From Syngnathus acus (taxonomy: Eukaryota > Chordata > Actinopteri > Syngnathiformes > Syngnathidae): 64,000 nt of DNA. The translations under genes were made by a program, and so were the position numbers. The first letter of the stretch is position 1. Each line of letters starts with the position of its first letter. The notes beneath the pieces were generated by a model that saw nothing but the letters and a program-made list of their open reading frames with translations, did not search any database and was not told the DNA's origin. Below, one piece after another: positions 9,901 through 22,270 of the stretch. The stretch spans positions 7,108,039 to 7,172,038 of the forward strand of contig NC_051097.1 in assembly GCF_901709675.1 (NCBI RefSeq). Direction: 5' to 3'.

Positions 9901-12900
9901 AAGGTGAGCGCCACCACAGCTGAGACGCAAGGCAGCGCACACACCACCACAAAAACTCGCCAGCTGTGGAACTGGTAGGCCGACCCCATGCTAAAACTCC
10001 AACCTGTGCACAGAAAGTGGCAACAAAAAAAACAAAAAAAAGCCAAACAATGCCTATGAGCGGCGATTCGGCATCATGGACTTTTAATGATCACGGTATG
10101 TTAGCTTTAGGGAACGAGTGCGTGTTTGCACGTGACCCGTATGAGCTTCCTTCTGCCCGGTCCGGTAAAAAGCTCATTAGGAGGATTTCAGCTATAATGG
10201 ACTGTCGGCGATGGCTGACTGCTTGCGATACTCAACGTGATTTATGTGGCTACTCTACAGTAAGTGAGAACGCCTCCGACAAGCACACACACACACACAC
10301 ACACACACCGAGGAGAGCATCCAGACAAATCGGCCTTACACTGCAACATATACACACTTAAAACTGGTCACAGCAGCAGATTTGACAGTTTACATTTTAG
10401 GGACTACAAAAAAAGAAAACACACACACACAGCTGGCCTTTACTCCCCACCAGTCAATGTAAAGAGCACTGCGGCGAAACCCACAACGCACTGCGCCTTG
10501 CAGGAAAAAACAGTTGGTCCAATCAATTGACCTCCATTATGATCCTTTCGCGCCGCCTCGTGTCACATTAATGCGTCTCGTCGAATCACTTATGAAATGT
10601 AAAAAGATGGACGATGCTTCTTTACCAGCAGCCTAATAGATTTTTGGATTATGGTTATGGAACACCGACAGGGAATAGAAGAAATAAAACGATCCCATTT
10701 GCACATATGTCAGAAAAGGAGGAAGTAAAATTACGTGTATTATGAATGCCTGACCAGTAATGTTTTTCCCCTCTCTTAATGTTTATTGTCACCTTTTACT
10801 AAAAGTTGCTTTTCGTCCTGGCTTCTATTTCTTCAAGTGGCTGTGTCACGACTCCCCAGATAAGTGCTGCCACTTCATCAACGCGGCCGGCCGGTTATAG
10901 TATATCGAATGGCTTCCAGCTTTCCATTAAAACGGCTAAGCCGTTGTTTCTCTTTTACCGACTGCCGCCCCGCATCCCTTCACTTTTCCATTATCTCTCA
11001 CAAAGGGTTCGTAAATCAAGCGCCGACACCCCAATAGAGTTGGTGCACCCCTATATTGACCACCTACCCAGAAAAAATAATCCAAACACACCCTGAAGTG
11101 CAACGCTTAGTAGTACAGAGCACCTCTGCAGTAATGTTAGTTCTCATGTAAAAAAATATATCCCTGGTTTTTACTTTGCTGCTCATGAATAAGATCATTT
11201 CTGCCCTAAATTTTTAAAACAGGCCTGTTACACTGACAGAATTGGCGCATCCTTCTCCCTGGCACTATAACCCGCGTCCTTGTTGTTCTCGACAGTGTTT
11301 CGCTCTCAGAATGCCGCTCTCTATTACTTCACCTTTCCATTATCCCTCACAGAGGGTTCATAAATCAAGCGCTCCCTGCCAACCTGGCCTCCGCTCTTGT
11401 CCTCCTAATCTCTTTTGTTCATTCACCAACATTTTATTGAGGTTACAATTTTTGTTTATCATGTCCAGAAGTACAAATATGCCTTCATGAAGACTAACCA
11501 ACCTGTCAATTGAGCGTTACAAAAGAAAAAAAAATGCATTATTATTTCTGCGAGCGATGATTTTTCTCAACAAAGCATTCTTTTATCGTCTTGCCTGAGT
11601 TGTAAACATTCAGTTGATTCAGAAACGGATCAATCACCTATGTCGGTCAGCATTGATGAACTTTATTTCGCGTCCACACACAAAACATGCTTAGTTAAAA
11701 ATAAAAAAATAAAAAGAATTTGATCTGCTGTCAGTGTGTAAAATGAGTCCCCAGCTACACCGCCACCTGCTTGTTGTTTGCGTGCGTGCCCGAGGGCTCC
11801 GGGAGTGTGGGACATATTTGCAAACGATCTCACATGTTGCCTTTTATAGACGTCACTGCGGCAGGGTGCATCGTGCACGCTCCATTTCAGTTTGCAGCAA
11901 TGCGACAGCAGCAGCAAAAACTGGAGTTTGATGTATTTTTTACGCTTAAATAACTTCTCTCCAATTTCTGCAAATTGAATTTCTCGACCTAATGATGGAT
12001 ATACGTCATGACTATTAGCTTTAGCGCAGCAGCTATTACATAATGAAATACATAAATCTGGTATCAATGCAAATATTTTGCATGTTCAGAAATTAAAATC
12101 CAGAAATCAGGCTGGATTATTATTGTTGTCACTCACCATAGTGCGGTATGATGGCCCAAGCCATGGCTGAGGCGTAGATGCCGCCGATCATCCAGAACAT
12201 GCAGAGCCAACTCAGGTGCTCTCCACGCTTTTCCCGCGCCAGCACCTCCGCAAAGTATGAAAACACAATAGGCACTGCGCCGCCAATCCTGCAAATAAAT
12301 CAGTAGTAATAAAACCACATACTGACTTTCAGACGCTGAAAAATGAACTAGCTATAGAATATGATTTTTTTTTTAAACCCGCTTTGTTGACTTCCCCAAA
12401 GTTCCTAACCTCAACGTACACTTCCACAATGATGGACTAACCCGAATCCCGACAGCATGCGGCAGAAGAGGAAGGTGCTGTAGCCTTGCACGAAGGAGGA
12501 GAGGAAGGCGAAGAAGCCGTTGGAGGACAAGGATATCAGCAGGCACTGTTTGCGGCCCAGCTTGTCCGACAGGCCGCCCCAAAAGAAAGCGCCGAACATC
12601 ATCCCCAGGTACACGATGCTGCCTGGAGAGAACAAAGAAACGGATTGATGCTCGGGAATTGTGTGTGCACATGTACGTAAACGTGGCGCCAAAAATTTGG
12701 AAGTCGTTTCCTGTTCTCGGGAAGAGTACAGCGTTGGAGAGCACAGTTGTCAGTCCGGTAAATAATGGCGGCGCTCTTGACGTGCTAATAAAAATGCTAA
12801 TGCCTGCGGTCCTCGTTTTTTTTCCTTCCACCCTCCCTTTTTGCGCCGTGTTTGCGGTGATGGGACGGATAGGCTAAAAGTAAAAGGGTCTTATCGAGCT

Positions 12901-14958
12901 GCGCAGACACGCCGCCGAGAGCCGGCCATTCATTACGCGGCGACAGCTGCTAGCTCGCCATTGCAGTGGAGGCCGCGCGAACGAACTCACGACCGACTGA
13001 GCGGTGGCGGGACATGAAAATGAATAAAAAAAATAGCAAGGTGAAAGATCACGAGTGCAAAAATGGCGAGGGGACAAACAATGCGAAGATGCACACGTGT
13101 CGCCAAGACGCTCTATACAGAAGCGTCGGCTCATTTGTTTTATGGCGGCGCTCACACTGAGTTAGGATGTGTAATAAAGAGAGGAGGCGGAGGAGGTGAG
13201 GTTGTATGCGAGATTGGATTTGTTATTTCCTACAGGGTTCAAGCAAAGGTCAGACCTTTGGAACATGAACTGACTCAACACCGGCGCTGAGACAAAATAT
13301 CCTGTCGTTATCGCTTAACGATACCTTTTCAACGTAGTGTGATCAAATGTTGATATTGTCGCTGTTATAATTTGGACTCAAATTATTTTAAATTATTAAA
13401 CATTGTCACTGGCATTGATAGATGAAAAATATATATATTTGTAAATTTAAAAATAATTATGAAAAATAAAACAATTTGTAAAAAAAAAAGGATTTATGAT
13501 TTTTAATTGCAACATTTAAAAAAAAATGCATAGAATTTGCATATTTAAATTTGCATACATAATCGCATACCTGCAACAATGGCCAACTTTTCCATGGGGG
13601 CGTTATTATTATAATTCACCTTCTATGGTCTCCACGCTTGCTGATTTGTGCTTCCTCTTTTAAATCCTAACTCCCCCTCGGCGCCTTTTGCGCGATGTTC
13701 CCGCTCGTCGGCACGCCGCGTCCCGCCACGTCCCGCCACGCTCGAGGTGTTGCGAGCCGCTAATTTCCTCGTTCAGGACACGAGGATCTTGGCAGATGAC
13801 GGACGATTCCCAAAGGGGAATGATTGATTGACAGGCGGGATTCAGCAGGGGGGATGAATGAAACATTAATTACACAGACAACCTGCCGAGCCCAGAGCTA
13901 CGTTTACCGTTAATGTCCTCTGAAAAATAGAAATGGCATCAACTATTAATCCACTTAACCATTTCCATCTTAGCGTGGACGACAAAAAGTCGTTCGAGTC
14001 CTAACGTAAAACTTTATAGTTTCTTTTTATTGTGAGGCACTTGGTGCTATAGTGACTCATTGTTTAGTTCTCCCCCTCTCGTCTCCAGTTGCGAGATGAC
14101 TAATGTGTGGAATGTGGGTGAAAAACAAACCATCCTTAGATTCGCATCATTAGGGTACACCTGCGCCGTTAGCTCATGAGAGATAACACAAGTGGTGATG
14201 CAAAAGTTTGCAAACGAAAATGTCCCCTAAAATATAAGACGCCGCGCCTCAGCTAGTCCCTGAATGCAACATTTAGCGTCACAGAATTGTCAGTGTGTTG
14301 AGATGTGTGTGCTGCATGCGCCACATGGAATTCAGCGCGGACAACTAAATTCCTTACCGAGCCATCCGGCGCCCGAGTTGGGCACGCACATGTCCGTCTC
14401 GGCGCTGGGCAGGACGAATCCCACCACGAACACCTCCACGCCATCTGACATCAGAGCCAGGCCTAGCACGAAGAAGAGCTGCCATTGGAACCTCCCGTGG
14501 CCGCACTCCTGCATGATGAGCTCGTACTGCTGCGCCAGTTCCTCCTCGTCGGCCTGACGCTCGTTCTCCAGTTCCTTGTGGCTCTTCGGAGCGTCACCCG
14601 CCAGTTGGCCCAGAGGCATCTGTCCGTCCCGTTGTTTGGCGTCCTGGTAGGCGGGCACGCCTTGGTACTCACCCTCGTAGATCTCATCTTCGTCATCGTG
14701 GCCCTCCGTGGCGTCGCTGGACGCCCCGTCCTCGGCCGCGTCGTCGTCGTAGCGCCTGTCCGCTTGTCCGTATGAATTGTACTCGTTCTCCTCCTCCTCG
14801 TCGTTTTGGAATCGATCGTAGCTACGGTGCGCCGAGTATTCATCCGAGGCGCGGTCCACCGCCTTGTTGAAGTTCTTCCCGGCTTGCTTCTTGGCTTCCT
14901 TGGCGATGTCCTTGGCCCCTTTGACCAGGGAAGTCCTGTTGTTGTGTGTTTCATTCAT
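6997..14958 (-). CDS. SV2C: SV2C: synaptic vesicle glycoprotein 2C, 12 coding exons
   Basis: Synaptic-vesicle membrane protein of the major facilitator fold, involved in regulated secretion; in mammals its luminal loop is a neuronal docking site of botulinum neurotoxin A. Coding exons in gene order: 14958-14358, 12622-12442, 12288-12137, 10003-9870, 9698-9609, 9532-9422, 9069-8981, 8875-8711, 8479-8346, 8009-7806, 7413-7254, 7180-6997. All have GT/AG borders and compatible phases; the sum is 2205 nt = 734 aa (human 727). Order of parts: cytosolic N-terminus with TSLVKGAKDIAKEAKKQ and an acidic stretch; TM1 near residues 160-184; loop motif SDKLGRK after TM2; six TMs; a large luminal domain of pentapeptide-type repeats (NCYFEDVSSV, NCTFVDSFF) with sequons NSS and NKT; six more TMs; end LPDTRTNVLM. 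IMKFKAV-type luminal text and the N-terminus fit SV2C better than SV2A or SV2B. The first ATG (14958) aligns with the human start. Confidence 0.96.
9577..9590 (+). promoter_or_regulatory. CTCF-like motif in SV2C intron
   Basis: CCACAAGGGGGCGC matches the CTCF core at 13 of 14 positions. It lies in the 76-bp intron between two SV2C exons (9532 and 9609). Confidence 0.35.
10284..10308. repeat. (CA)n microsatellite
   Basis: Uninterrupted CA dinucleotides, about 12 units, in the large SV2C intron 10004-12136. Confidence 0.95.
10979..11023 (+). repeat. Intronic direct repeat, copy 1
   Basis: 45-bp segment whose second copy is at 11328-11372. The copies differ at four positions, all transitions (91% identity). 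Origin not recognised. Confidence 0.75.
11328..11372 (+). repeat. Intronic direct repeat, copy 2
   Basis: Second copy of the 45-bp segment at 10979-11023, offset 349 bp. The flanks are less similar but show short shared stretches, so the original duplication was probably longer. Confidence 0.75.
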
Positions 14959-17859
14959 CTTGACGCAGACCAAGCTGAGCACTAAGTGTTTCCTATTTCT
15001 GCAGCTCCAGCCGATGGATGTACGTAGCTGGCGGGGACACGCCGGGGGTAATTTAGAAGGTCAAGCGAGCAACAGCCGGGTTCGCCAGTCGGCTGCCGGG
15101 ATAATAATTAAGTGCTGAGGTCAAACCCCATGGAGCTGGAAAGGAGGCCTTTGAAATTGGAAAACTCCTCAGTTGCGGAGGAGCTCAGCAGACGCGGCTA
15201 TCAGCCTGCAGGAACACAGGGAGAAAGCACTTCATTAAAAGTTAGCTGATGAAAACCCGACTGCAGCGTCGAGCAAACGTCATTTTTACGGCCCTCTTGA
15301 AACTGCTCGGTTCCGTAATCTGTTTTTTTTTTTTTTTTTTACGATTAACCACAACTACTTTATGATCCCGCTTTAATAACATGTCAAACTCATTTAAAAA
15401 AAATAAATGCCTTAGTGACGATTTCAAGAATCAAACCGTAAAAGCTCTTTTCTGTACTGTGTCAAGGGCTATTTGATTTTACTTTGGTGATTTCATCCTG
15501 GAACACGTCAGCCCGTGTGAGTGAGAGCCCCCGGGGCTCGTGCCACGGCTGTCGTCGCCAAAGACCTGTCAGCACATCGGGGCCTTGTCGCCTGCAGCGC
15601 AAAGCCCTTTAGCTGTTAGTGGCAGGCCAATAACCGCACGGACACGTGTGAAGTCGCACTTTGATGAGTGGACACTTGAGATTTTCTCTGCTTATCTATT
15701 GTGCTTTTCAAAATTCTTTTAGTTTTTATGTCCAGATTGAGCTAGCCCCCCCCCCCCCCCCAAAAAAGCGTACACTGAATAGTGTGTCAGCGTGATATGT
15801 TAACAGCGGCAAATATAAAGAAGATGAAATCCATCTTTTCCACATTAGCGCTAATGTGCTAGCAGCGCGTTCGTATGGGCACACTGCCGGGAGCAGAGGG
15901 GCTGCAGACGTTGGCTGAAGCGCCCAAATGGAGCGTGGCAGCTTGATGTATGGCGCCTCCGCTCACCTTTTGCTCAGCGCCATGAGATAAAACATCAGTC
16001 GGGATCAGTCATCTGAACGCGGGCGCGCCAGGGGGGCTCGCGGGAAGGCGCCCGGGAGACTTTGGTGCAATGCAGCAGCGAAATGAAGCGGGAAATGGCT
16101 CGTAACTAACTTTTCTTTGGCGCGACTGGGTGATGAGGAGGCAGCTGACCCTGGCTTTGGATGCACCTGTCAAGGCCCAGAATGCACTGAGTGAAGTAAA
16201 TGCCTTCTGGGTACTTTGTGTTATTGACCGCGCAAACTCTTTGGAGCAGCTCCAGGAAATGCTGTCTGACCTGGCTGTGAGGAAATTCTGAAAATCAGAC
16301 AAATGCGCTGATGGTTAGTCTTTTTTTATTTCACAGCTTTCAAAGATTTACTCTTTCCATGTACTACATAACTCTGTTTTAGTTTCTTAATTTGACTTAA
16401 CGACTTAATGAATCAGCACGTCAATCGTTGACCTTGCTAGCTCAGAAAAGCACCTAATTTTTCTTAATGGGGTGCACTAAATATGATCAGACGGCCTCCT
16501 GATGGGAAAGTAAACAATTTTCCTGCACTGTGGTGCTGTTATTCTTTAATCACTGATGTGAACGCATCACGAACTCCACTTGGACGAGGCTTTTGGCGAG
16601 AAAGGAAAAACGCTTGCTGTGTTCCGCAGCGATTGGGCAAGCGGCGTCATGTGACATCCAGGTTGACAATATGGAAATGTGGCGCCCTGCAGGCTTGCTG
16701 CAGCTTCCGCAGATGGCTGCAGTGAGCATTGGCTAATGTGCATCATGCGAACAAAAAGCACACGCCAAACGTGGCTGCAGATGCTGTGCAATCCAGCACA
16801 CAGCTTTGTTCGCTTTCTTATGTTACATCCGCACGAGAAAAGTCACCATTGGGTGTCTTTGTGACTTCTCTGTGTTTCAACCCAAAAAAAGTTACGATTT
16901 TCAATTTTAACTTCATATTTATTGTATCGTATGTAAGTTATACTGTTCCGTAACATGCTATACATTGCAAATGATGTGAGCTTTCTGACAAGAGGGACAA
17001 TGACACAGTGGAGGCATTTTTAGCGGATGTCAGCATTTTATGAGCACCAGTGAGTTATTGAGCAGCAAATTTATTTGGAAGGTTTTGAGATCAAATGGTC
17101 CATTATGAGAAGGCGGACATGTTAAGCTTGACAACATCCACCTACACACATAATGACCATCATGAAACATTAGTGTAGATATTCAAATGATTGATTTGAT
17201 ATTATTAATATAATTATTATATCATATTTTTCCAACTCTTTCGACTCCCATTAAAGTAAGACCAATTTATCAATGAGATAAATAAGCGATGGCTTCAGAT
17301 TCCTACCAAATCGACTTCAGCATAATAGCAAAGTATTCCTAGTTCATTACCTCACACCGCTAATTCCATCAAAGAAGGGTCCAAACTTTTAATGGAACTC
17401 CTCCAATCTGACTTGCGAGTCCTCTGCAGCCTGTGGCTCATTCCAAGCGGATGGAGGAAAAGGCATCAATCAACGCGAGAGGCGTTTGACGCGTTACGTC
17501 CCGTAATTAGATTTCTCTGGGCTGTCCCGCTCCGTGAGCATCCATCCTACAACCCTCCCTTCCTCTCCCCACCCCAACACCTTCGGGTTAGCTCACGCTG
17601 CAGCGCTTTCCTGAGTAATGGCTGCATGTGTTCCTAACACCCCCTCCCTCTTTTATTACACACCCTCTGCAGCCTCACTCCTCAAGGGGTGCTTGCCTCA
17701 GTGCTGTATTTGCCGGTACAGAACTTTTCAAGCTCCCCCTGGAAGAGAATTTTTGCCCAACTTTTCCTTCAACCTCATCTAAACTTAGTGGGGAGGGGGG
17801 GGGGGGGGATGTTCCTAGACATGCAATATCTAATAAAAAAAAAAAAATGAACCACTCAC

Positions 17860-17990
17860 CATGGTTGAGATTGTCTGCCAGCCAACGCGTGGGATCGTGT
17901 GCACTCCACGCTTGTTCCGATGGAGATGCTCGCCGCTCGATGCTGCAGTCCGACAAGAGCGAGAGAGGCTGGGGGAGGTTGGAAAGCGTG
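17860..17990 (-). other. Possible SV2C 5' untranslated exon
   Basis: On the minus strand a moderately GC-rich segment ends in CAACCATG|GTGAGTGG, a strong donor, 2.9 kb upstream of the SV2C start codon. SV2 genes normally begin with a non-coding exon, so this is a candidate. The 5' limit is arbitrary and no transcript evidence is available. Confidence 0.25.
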
Positions 17991-18273
17991 AGTGCAACCA
18001 GGGGAGGGGAGGGGAAGGGAGGGAGGGAAGGAGGTAGGAGGAGCTGCACAGACTGAAATAATCAATAGGATATACAACAATTGGCCGAGACAGTCGGTGG
18101 AGTATAAACAGGCAGTTAGAGTGAGACGGGACCCTGAGGAGGAAGTTCACTCAGGGATGACTGCAGCTTCAGATCACTGATGAATTCTTAGCTAATTTCT
18201 ACAGCTCCGATTTTACCTTCTGGTGTAACACGTCAAACAGTTGCCAGACAACAGCAATGGCGGCTTTAAACTT

Positions 18274-18283
18274 CACTTACCAT
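18274..18283. repeat. Target-site duplication, left copy
   Basis: CACTTACCAT, identical to 18646-18655, directly flanks the SINE. Confidence 0.8.
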
Positions 18284-18645
18284 CCATCCATCCATCCATT
18301 TTCTGAACCGCTTAGTCCCCACGGGGGTCGCGGGTGTGCTGGAGCCTATCTCAGCGGTCATCGGGCAGTAGGCGGGGGACACCCTGAACCGGTTGCCAGC
18401 CAATCGCAGGGCACACAGAGACAAACAACCATCCGCACTCGCACCAAGGGACAATTTGGAGTCTTCAATCGGCCTATCAAGCATGTTTTTGGGATGTGGG
18501 AGGAAACCGGAGTGCCCGGAGAAAACCCACGCGGGCCCGGGGAGAACATGCAAACTCCACACAGGGAGGGCCGGAGGTGGAATCGAACCCGCACCCTCCT
18601 AACTGTGAGGCGGACGTGCTACCCAGCGCGCCACCGAGCCGCCTC
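18284..18645 (-). mobile_element. tRNA-derived SINE, about 360 bp, with (GGAT)n tail
   Basis: On the minus strand the element begins with a tRNA-like head. Box A-like TGGCGCGCTGGG is at 18622-18633 and box B GGTTCGATTCC at 18579-18589, about 32 nt apart as in pol III promoters. The body continues through text very common in percomorph intergenic DNA and ends in a (ATGG)n tail (18284-18300 on plus). It is flanked by perfect 10-bp target-site duplications, which shows retrotransposition. The family name could not be fixed without a repeat library; a Mermaid-like or V-SINE-like assignment would be a guess. Confidence 0.85.
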
Positions 18646-18655
18646 CACTTACCAT
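18646..18655. repeat. Target-site duplication, right copy
   Basis: CACTTACCAT, identical to 18274-18283. Confidence 0.8.
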
Positions 18656-20510
18656 TCCTGGGATTTTCTTAAATACCGCTGCTGTCCTGCGTCTGAATCC
18701 ACCTCCAAGCGAGCGCCAGTGTCTGGTGTGAAACATAAACAACAAAAACTGCTTTCAACACAACCTGGTGGAGAAGGTGAGTGTTTTTTTGGGAGATTTG
18801 AAAACCAAGTTGGACCCGAACGTCCTTTAACATCCCAGGAAACGTCACCGGCAGCTGGATGATCGCAGATGCTGGGTGAAAGGAACCAATTCCTCCTCTC
18901 CCCGACCCACAAAAAAAGGCCAAGACGCTCATCATGGCCTTTGGAGGGCCATTGTAAACAATCAATGAGCAATCCCCCCCAACTCATCTTCTCCAGAAAT
19001 AACCACATCTCAAGCAGCCAGGAAGGAAGGACACCCCTCTTGCGCTTCACAGAAAAAAATATATTTGCATTTCAATCCAGCAGATGTCAGGGGAATGATG
19101 CGGAACGTCCAGAAAGCAACTCGTTAAGCCACGTCATCACCATTAGTGATAAGTAAAGGCACTAAAACCATTTTATCTTCTGGTTTCAGTGCTTTATCGC
19201 CCAAAAAAAAGTCATCAATTGGTGGTATCATTAAACCGGAGCGAAGATGCTGCTGACTCAGCATGCGGCTGCATCTTGAGGCCCGTAAAACAAAACAAAA
19301 AACAGAAAAAAAACGCCTGCTGCTGTCCAGATACCACAGTGGTGTTAAGTAATGAGACAAATAGCTTTGAGAATAGCCTGGCGGGTTAACACGAGGTTAA
19401 TTACATTTCTTAAACACAGAAGGGGGGAGATGGCGGTTAAAAAACAGGACTAGTTAAGATCGGAATAAATAGACTTGACAAATTTTCACCAATGTGAAAG
19501 CAGATTTCAGAGACTTTCATTCAAATTTGTCAATATGGTGTGTCAAACATTTTTATTTTAAGAAATCCTAAAGCGATTCTAGTTTGCATGACAAAGGTAT
19601 TTCGCTATTTTGCAAATCTTTCAGACTATTGTTTAACATTTTGCTTTTCAGCCACATTATCTCTTGTGCGCAAATCTCTCGCAAATGTTGAAATGTCAAG
19701 TGCCTTTCCTCCCGGGACCAAGTGCTCACTCTGCAGTGGGGGGGTGAGTGGGAGAATAAGAATTTTTTAGCAGTGTGATTTTAGCCAGTATTACATCACA
19801 TCATGTCTAACATACAGTAGTATATTAGGCCTAAGTGTTCATCAAAAAATAGGGCAGAGGGTGATTGTCATAATAATAAAAATTGAAATCCTTTATAAAA
19901 ATCCACATTACCATTGTGCTTTAAATTGGGAAAATAAAAAAAAAAAATACAATGATTTAAGTAAAATAAAACAAAAGGTGACAAGAATGTTTAAAAACAA
20001 CCACTCCTTAAGATAAAGAATATAACAAAAAGACTGATTCCGTAATTGTCCTTCCACTAGGTTGGTAACGCTTTGGAAGAAAATGAGCAACACAAACTCC
20101 CGACACGCAGCGCAACTTTTCGACACTAATAGCACGCAACGTGCTGACATCTGCGCACGAGTGGGCGTCGTCGCTGACAAGTCTGGCCGTGAGAACGCTT
20201 TGTCGAGCGCGAGTTAATTCTAAGCGGCATGTGTGGGGGTGCGGTGGGAAGGTGACACGTAACCTTCTCGAGCGACCAGGTTCTCCGTTTGATGCAGGAA
20301 TCTAGGAAAAACGGGTGACAGTGAAAGCAGCAGTCACAATGAATGAGCAAACCGCAGCCCAAAATGGCCGATTTCAGGGCAACTCTACATAAATGGCCAT
20401 AAACTTTGCATTATGAGTGAGCTTTTTCTAACCACAGATTTTCAGAATGTGAGCTGCCGAGAAGATGTTTTTGTTTCCACGATAGTATGATGCTCGAGAG
20501 ATTGTTTTAA

Positions 20511-20513
<3 letters not shown>

Positions 20514-20540
<27 letters not shown>
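20514..20540. repeat. (TG)n microsatellite
   Basis: Uninterrupted GT dinucleotides, about 13 units. Confidence 0.95.
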
Positions 20541-20544
<4 letters not shown>

Positions 20545-22027
20545 TGTGGGTGGTTGCTAAGTTTTACCTCCCCTGTCGCCATTTCACACAAACACATGAG
20601 ATGAAAACATTCCAGATCTCAGATAATTGGTTTTATCATTATATTGCTAAAAATATAGCTTCTACAACAAAATGAATCACTTTAAAATATGATTTCATAA
20701 AAATATTACAGGCTTTCACCTTGGCTGAAAAAAAAGCTACTACACATGGAAATAACAATAACCGCAATGTCATACGATGCAATAAATGTCACTGTTTTCC
20801 TGGAAATCGTTTCATCCCTCTTCCACAAACACACACAGGAGAGCGAGGTGGCTCGGCGACGCACTCCTTAATTTGTCATCTCTCATTAAGATGGAGGCTA
20901 ATAGATGGGCCTTGTGACAGTGATGTTAATTGTTTCGCCCCCTCGTCAGCCGGGGGTTGCGTGGTACGAGCGAAGACGGTGATAAATAACCATCAATCAT
21001 CTTGTTGTTGTCTATCTTGTACACAATATAGATTTATTTACTGCTGATGTGGAAGCAAACAAGTTCTTTCTTTTCTTTTTGTTTCATCAGCTCATCATCT
21101 TTGATCTGCTGAGGAGCCTGTTTCAGAGAAGATGGCTGAGCGATGAAGGGAAGCTGCGGTGATTCCTGCGAGGCAGTCTTCACCACCACACACACGCGCG
21201 CACACACACACACCTCCTCTTCCTCACGACAGTGAAGCATCATGTGTGACTCACAGCTGGGAATTCCTTTGGGTGGTGACGGGCACGTCCTCGCCTCAGC
21301 GCTCGCCTCTGAATGGAGGCGACAGCGCGCTGAGTGTGCGTTTTATCTGTGTGTGATATTATGACATTAGCTTCTGGCTAATGGCCTCTTAGCACGCTTG
21401 TAGTTTGCAGACACGCTGCATCAGGCACAGAGCTGCTTCTAATATCACTAAATATTGATAAAGTTATTTTTTTGTGCAATTTGTGGGCAAGGCTGAGCAC
21501 TATGCCCCGAATAGCTGAGGTTCACTGTCCTCTTTACATCTCCATGGTGTGGAGCAACAGTGTAGCCTGCTGGCTGGTCATCACACTACTCCATCTTCAA
21601 CCCTATTTTACAGTAAATACAGAACATTTTATAGCTTTGAGTAGAGCGCCGACCTTAGCCAACGTCGAGCTTTTCGGTCTTGATGGAGCTAATAAAGCGG
21701 ATTCCTCAACCGCTTTATAGTCCCCCACACGCCTCAATATTTGCTCGTTTGACATTCGTCCCCATTTTCACTCGGTAAAAAAAGGGGGAGATTGCTGAGC
21801 TGGCAAAAACCCGCCTGTCCGGCGAAGGTCAAAGCGTTCCCGCGTCGCTGATAAATGAGTCGCACGCGCCGCAATGACGTTCTGCTTCATTGAGTTTAAC
21901 GTGACTAAAGGAGGGCAAGCAGGTACGACGTGCCAAAACTGCTGAGTCACTTAAAAAGGATTTCATCAAGTGTATTTGACTCATCATTTTTTGCATGTGG
22001 GGTCAGGGGTTCGGTGTCCCAACACAT

Positions 22028-22041
22028 CCAGTAGATGGCAC
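22028..22041 (+). promoter_or_regulatory. CTCF-like motif, full consensus match
   Basis: CCAGTAGATGGCAC fits CCASYAGRKGGCRS at all 14 positions. It lies between the SV2C and CERT1 promoters. Confidence 0.4.
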
Positions 22042-22256
22042 CATAGGGACACACTAATTGGCTTAAAAAAACGATTGTGCTATTTCGAAATGTATTGCAA
22101 TTTTATTTGAAGCTTTTATTTACAAATTCTGACACTGTTTGTAGATTTATGAACGCAACAATATATGTCATTTTTGAGGATATGGATGAGTGTCGTTGTA
22201 CAAGAGAAAGGAGGAACCCTCAGTAATGCAACTCCTACTGCAATGTCTACGTAATT

Positions 22257-22270
22257 GCAGCAGAGGGCGC
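22257..22270 (+). promoter_or_regulatory. CTCF-like motif
   Basis: GCAGCAGAGGGCGC fits the core at 13 of 14 positions. It has the same orientation as the motif at 22028, 229 bp away. Confidence 0.4.

Noticed and set aside
14983-15118. An upstream extension of SV2C beyond 14958
   Set aside because: The open frame continues a little but has no ATG, and the start at 14958 aligns with the human SV2C start.
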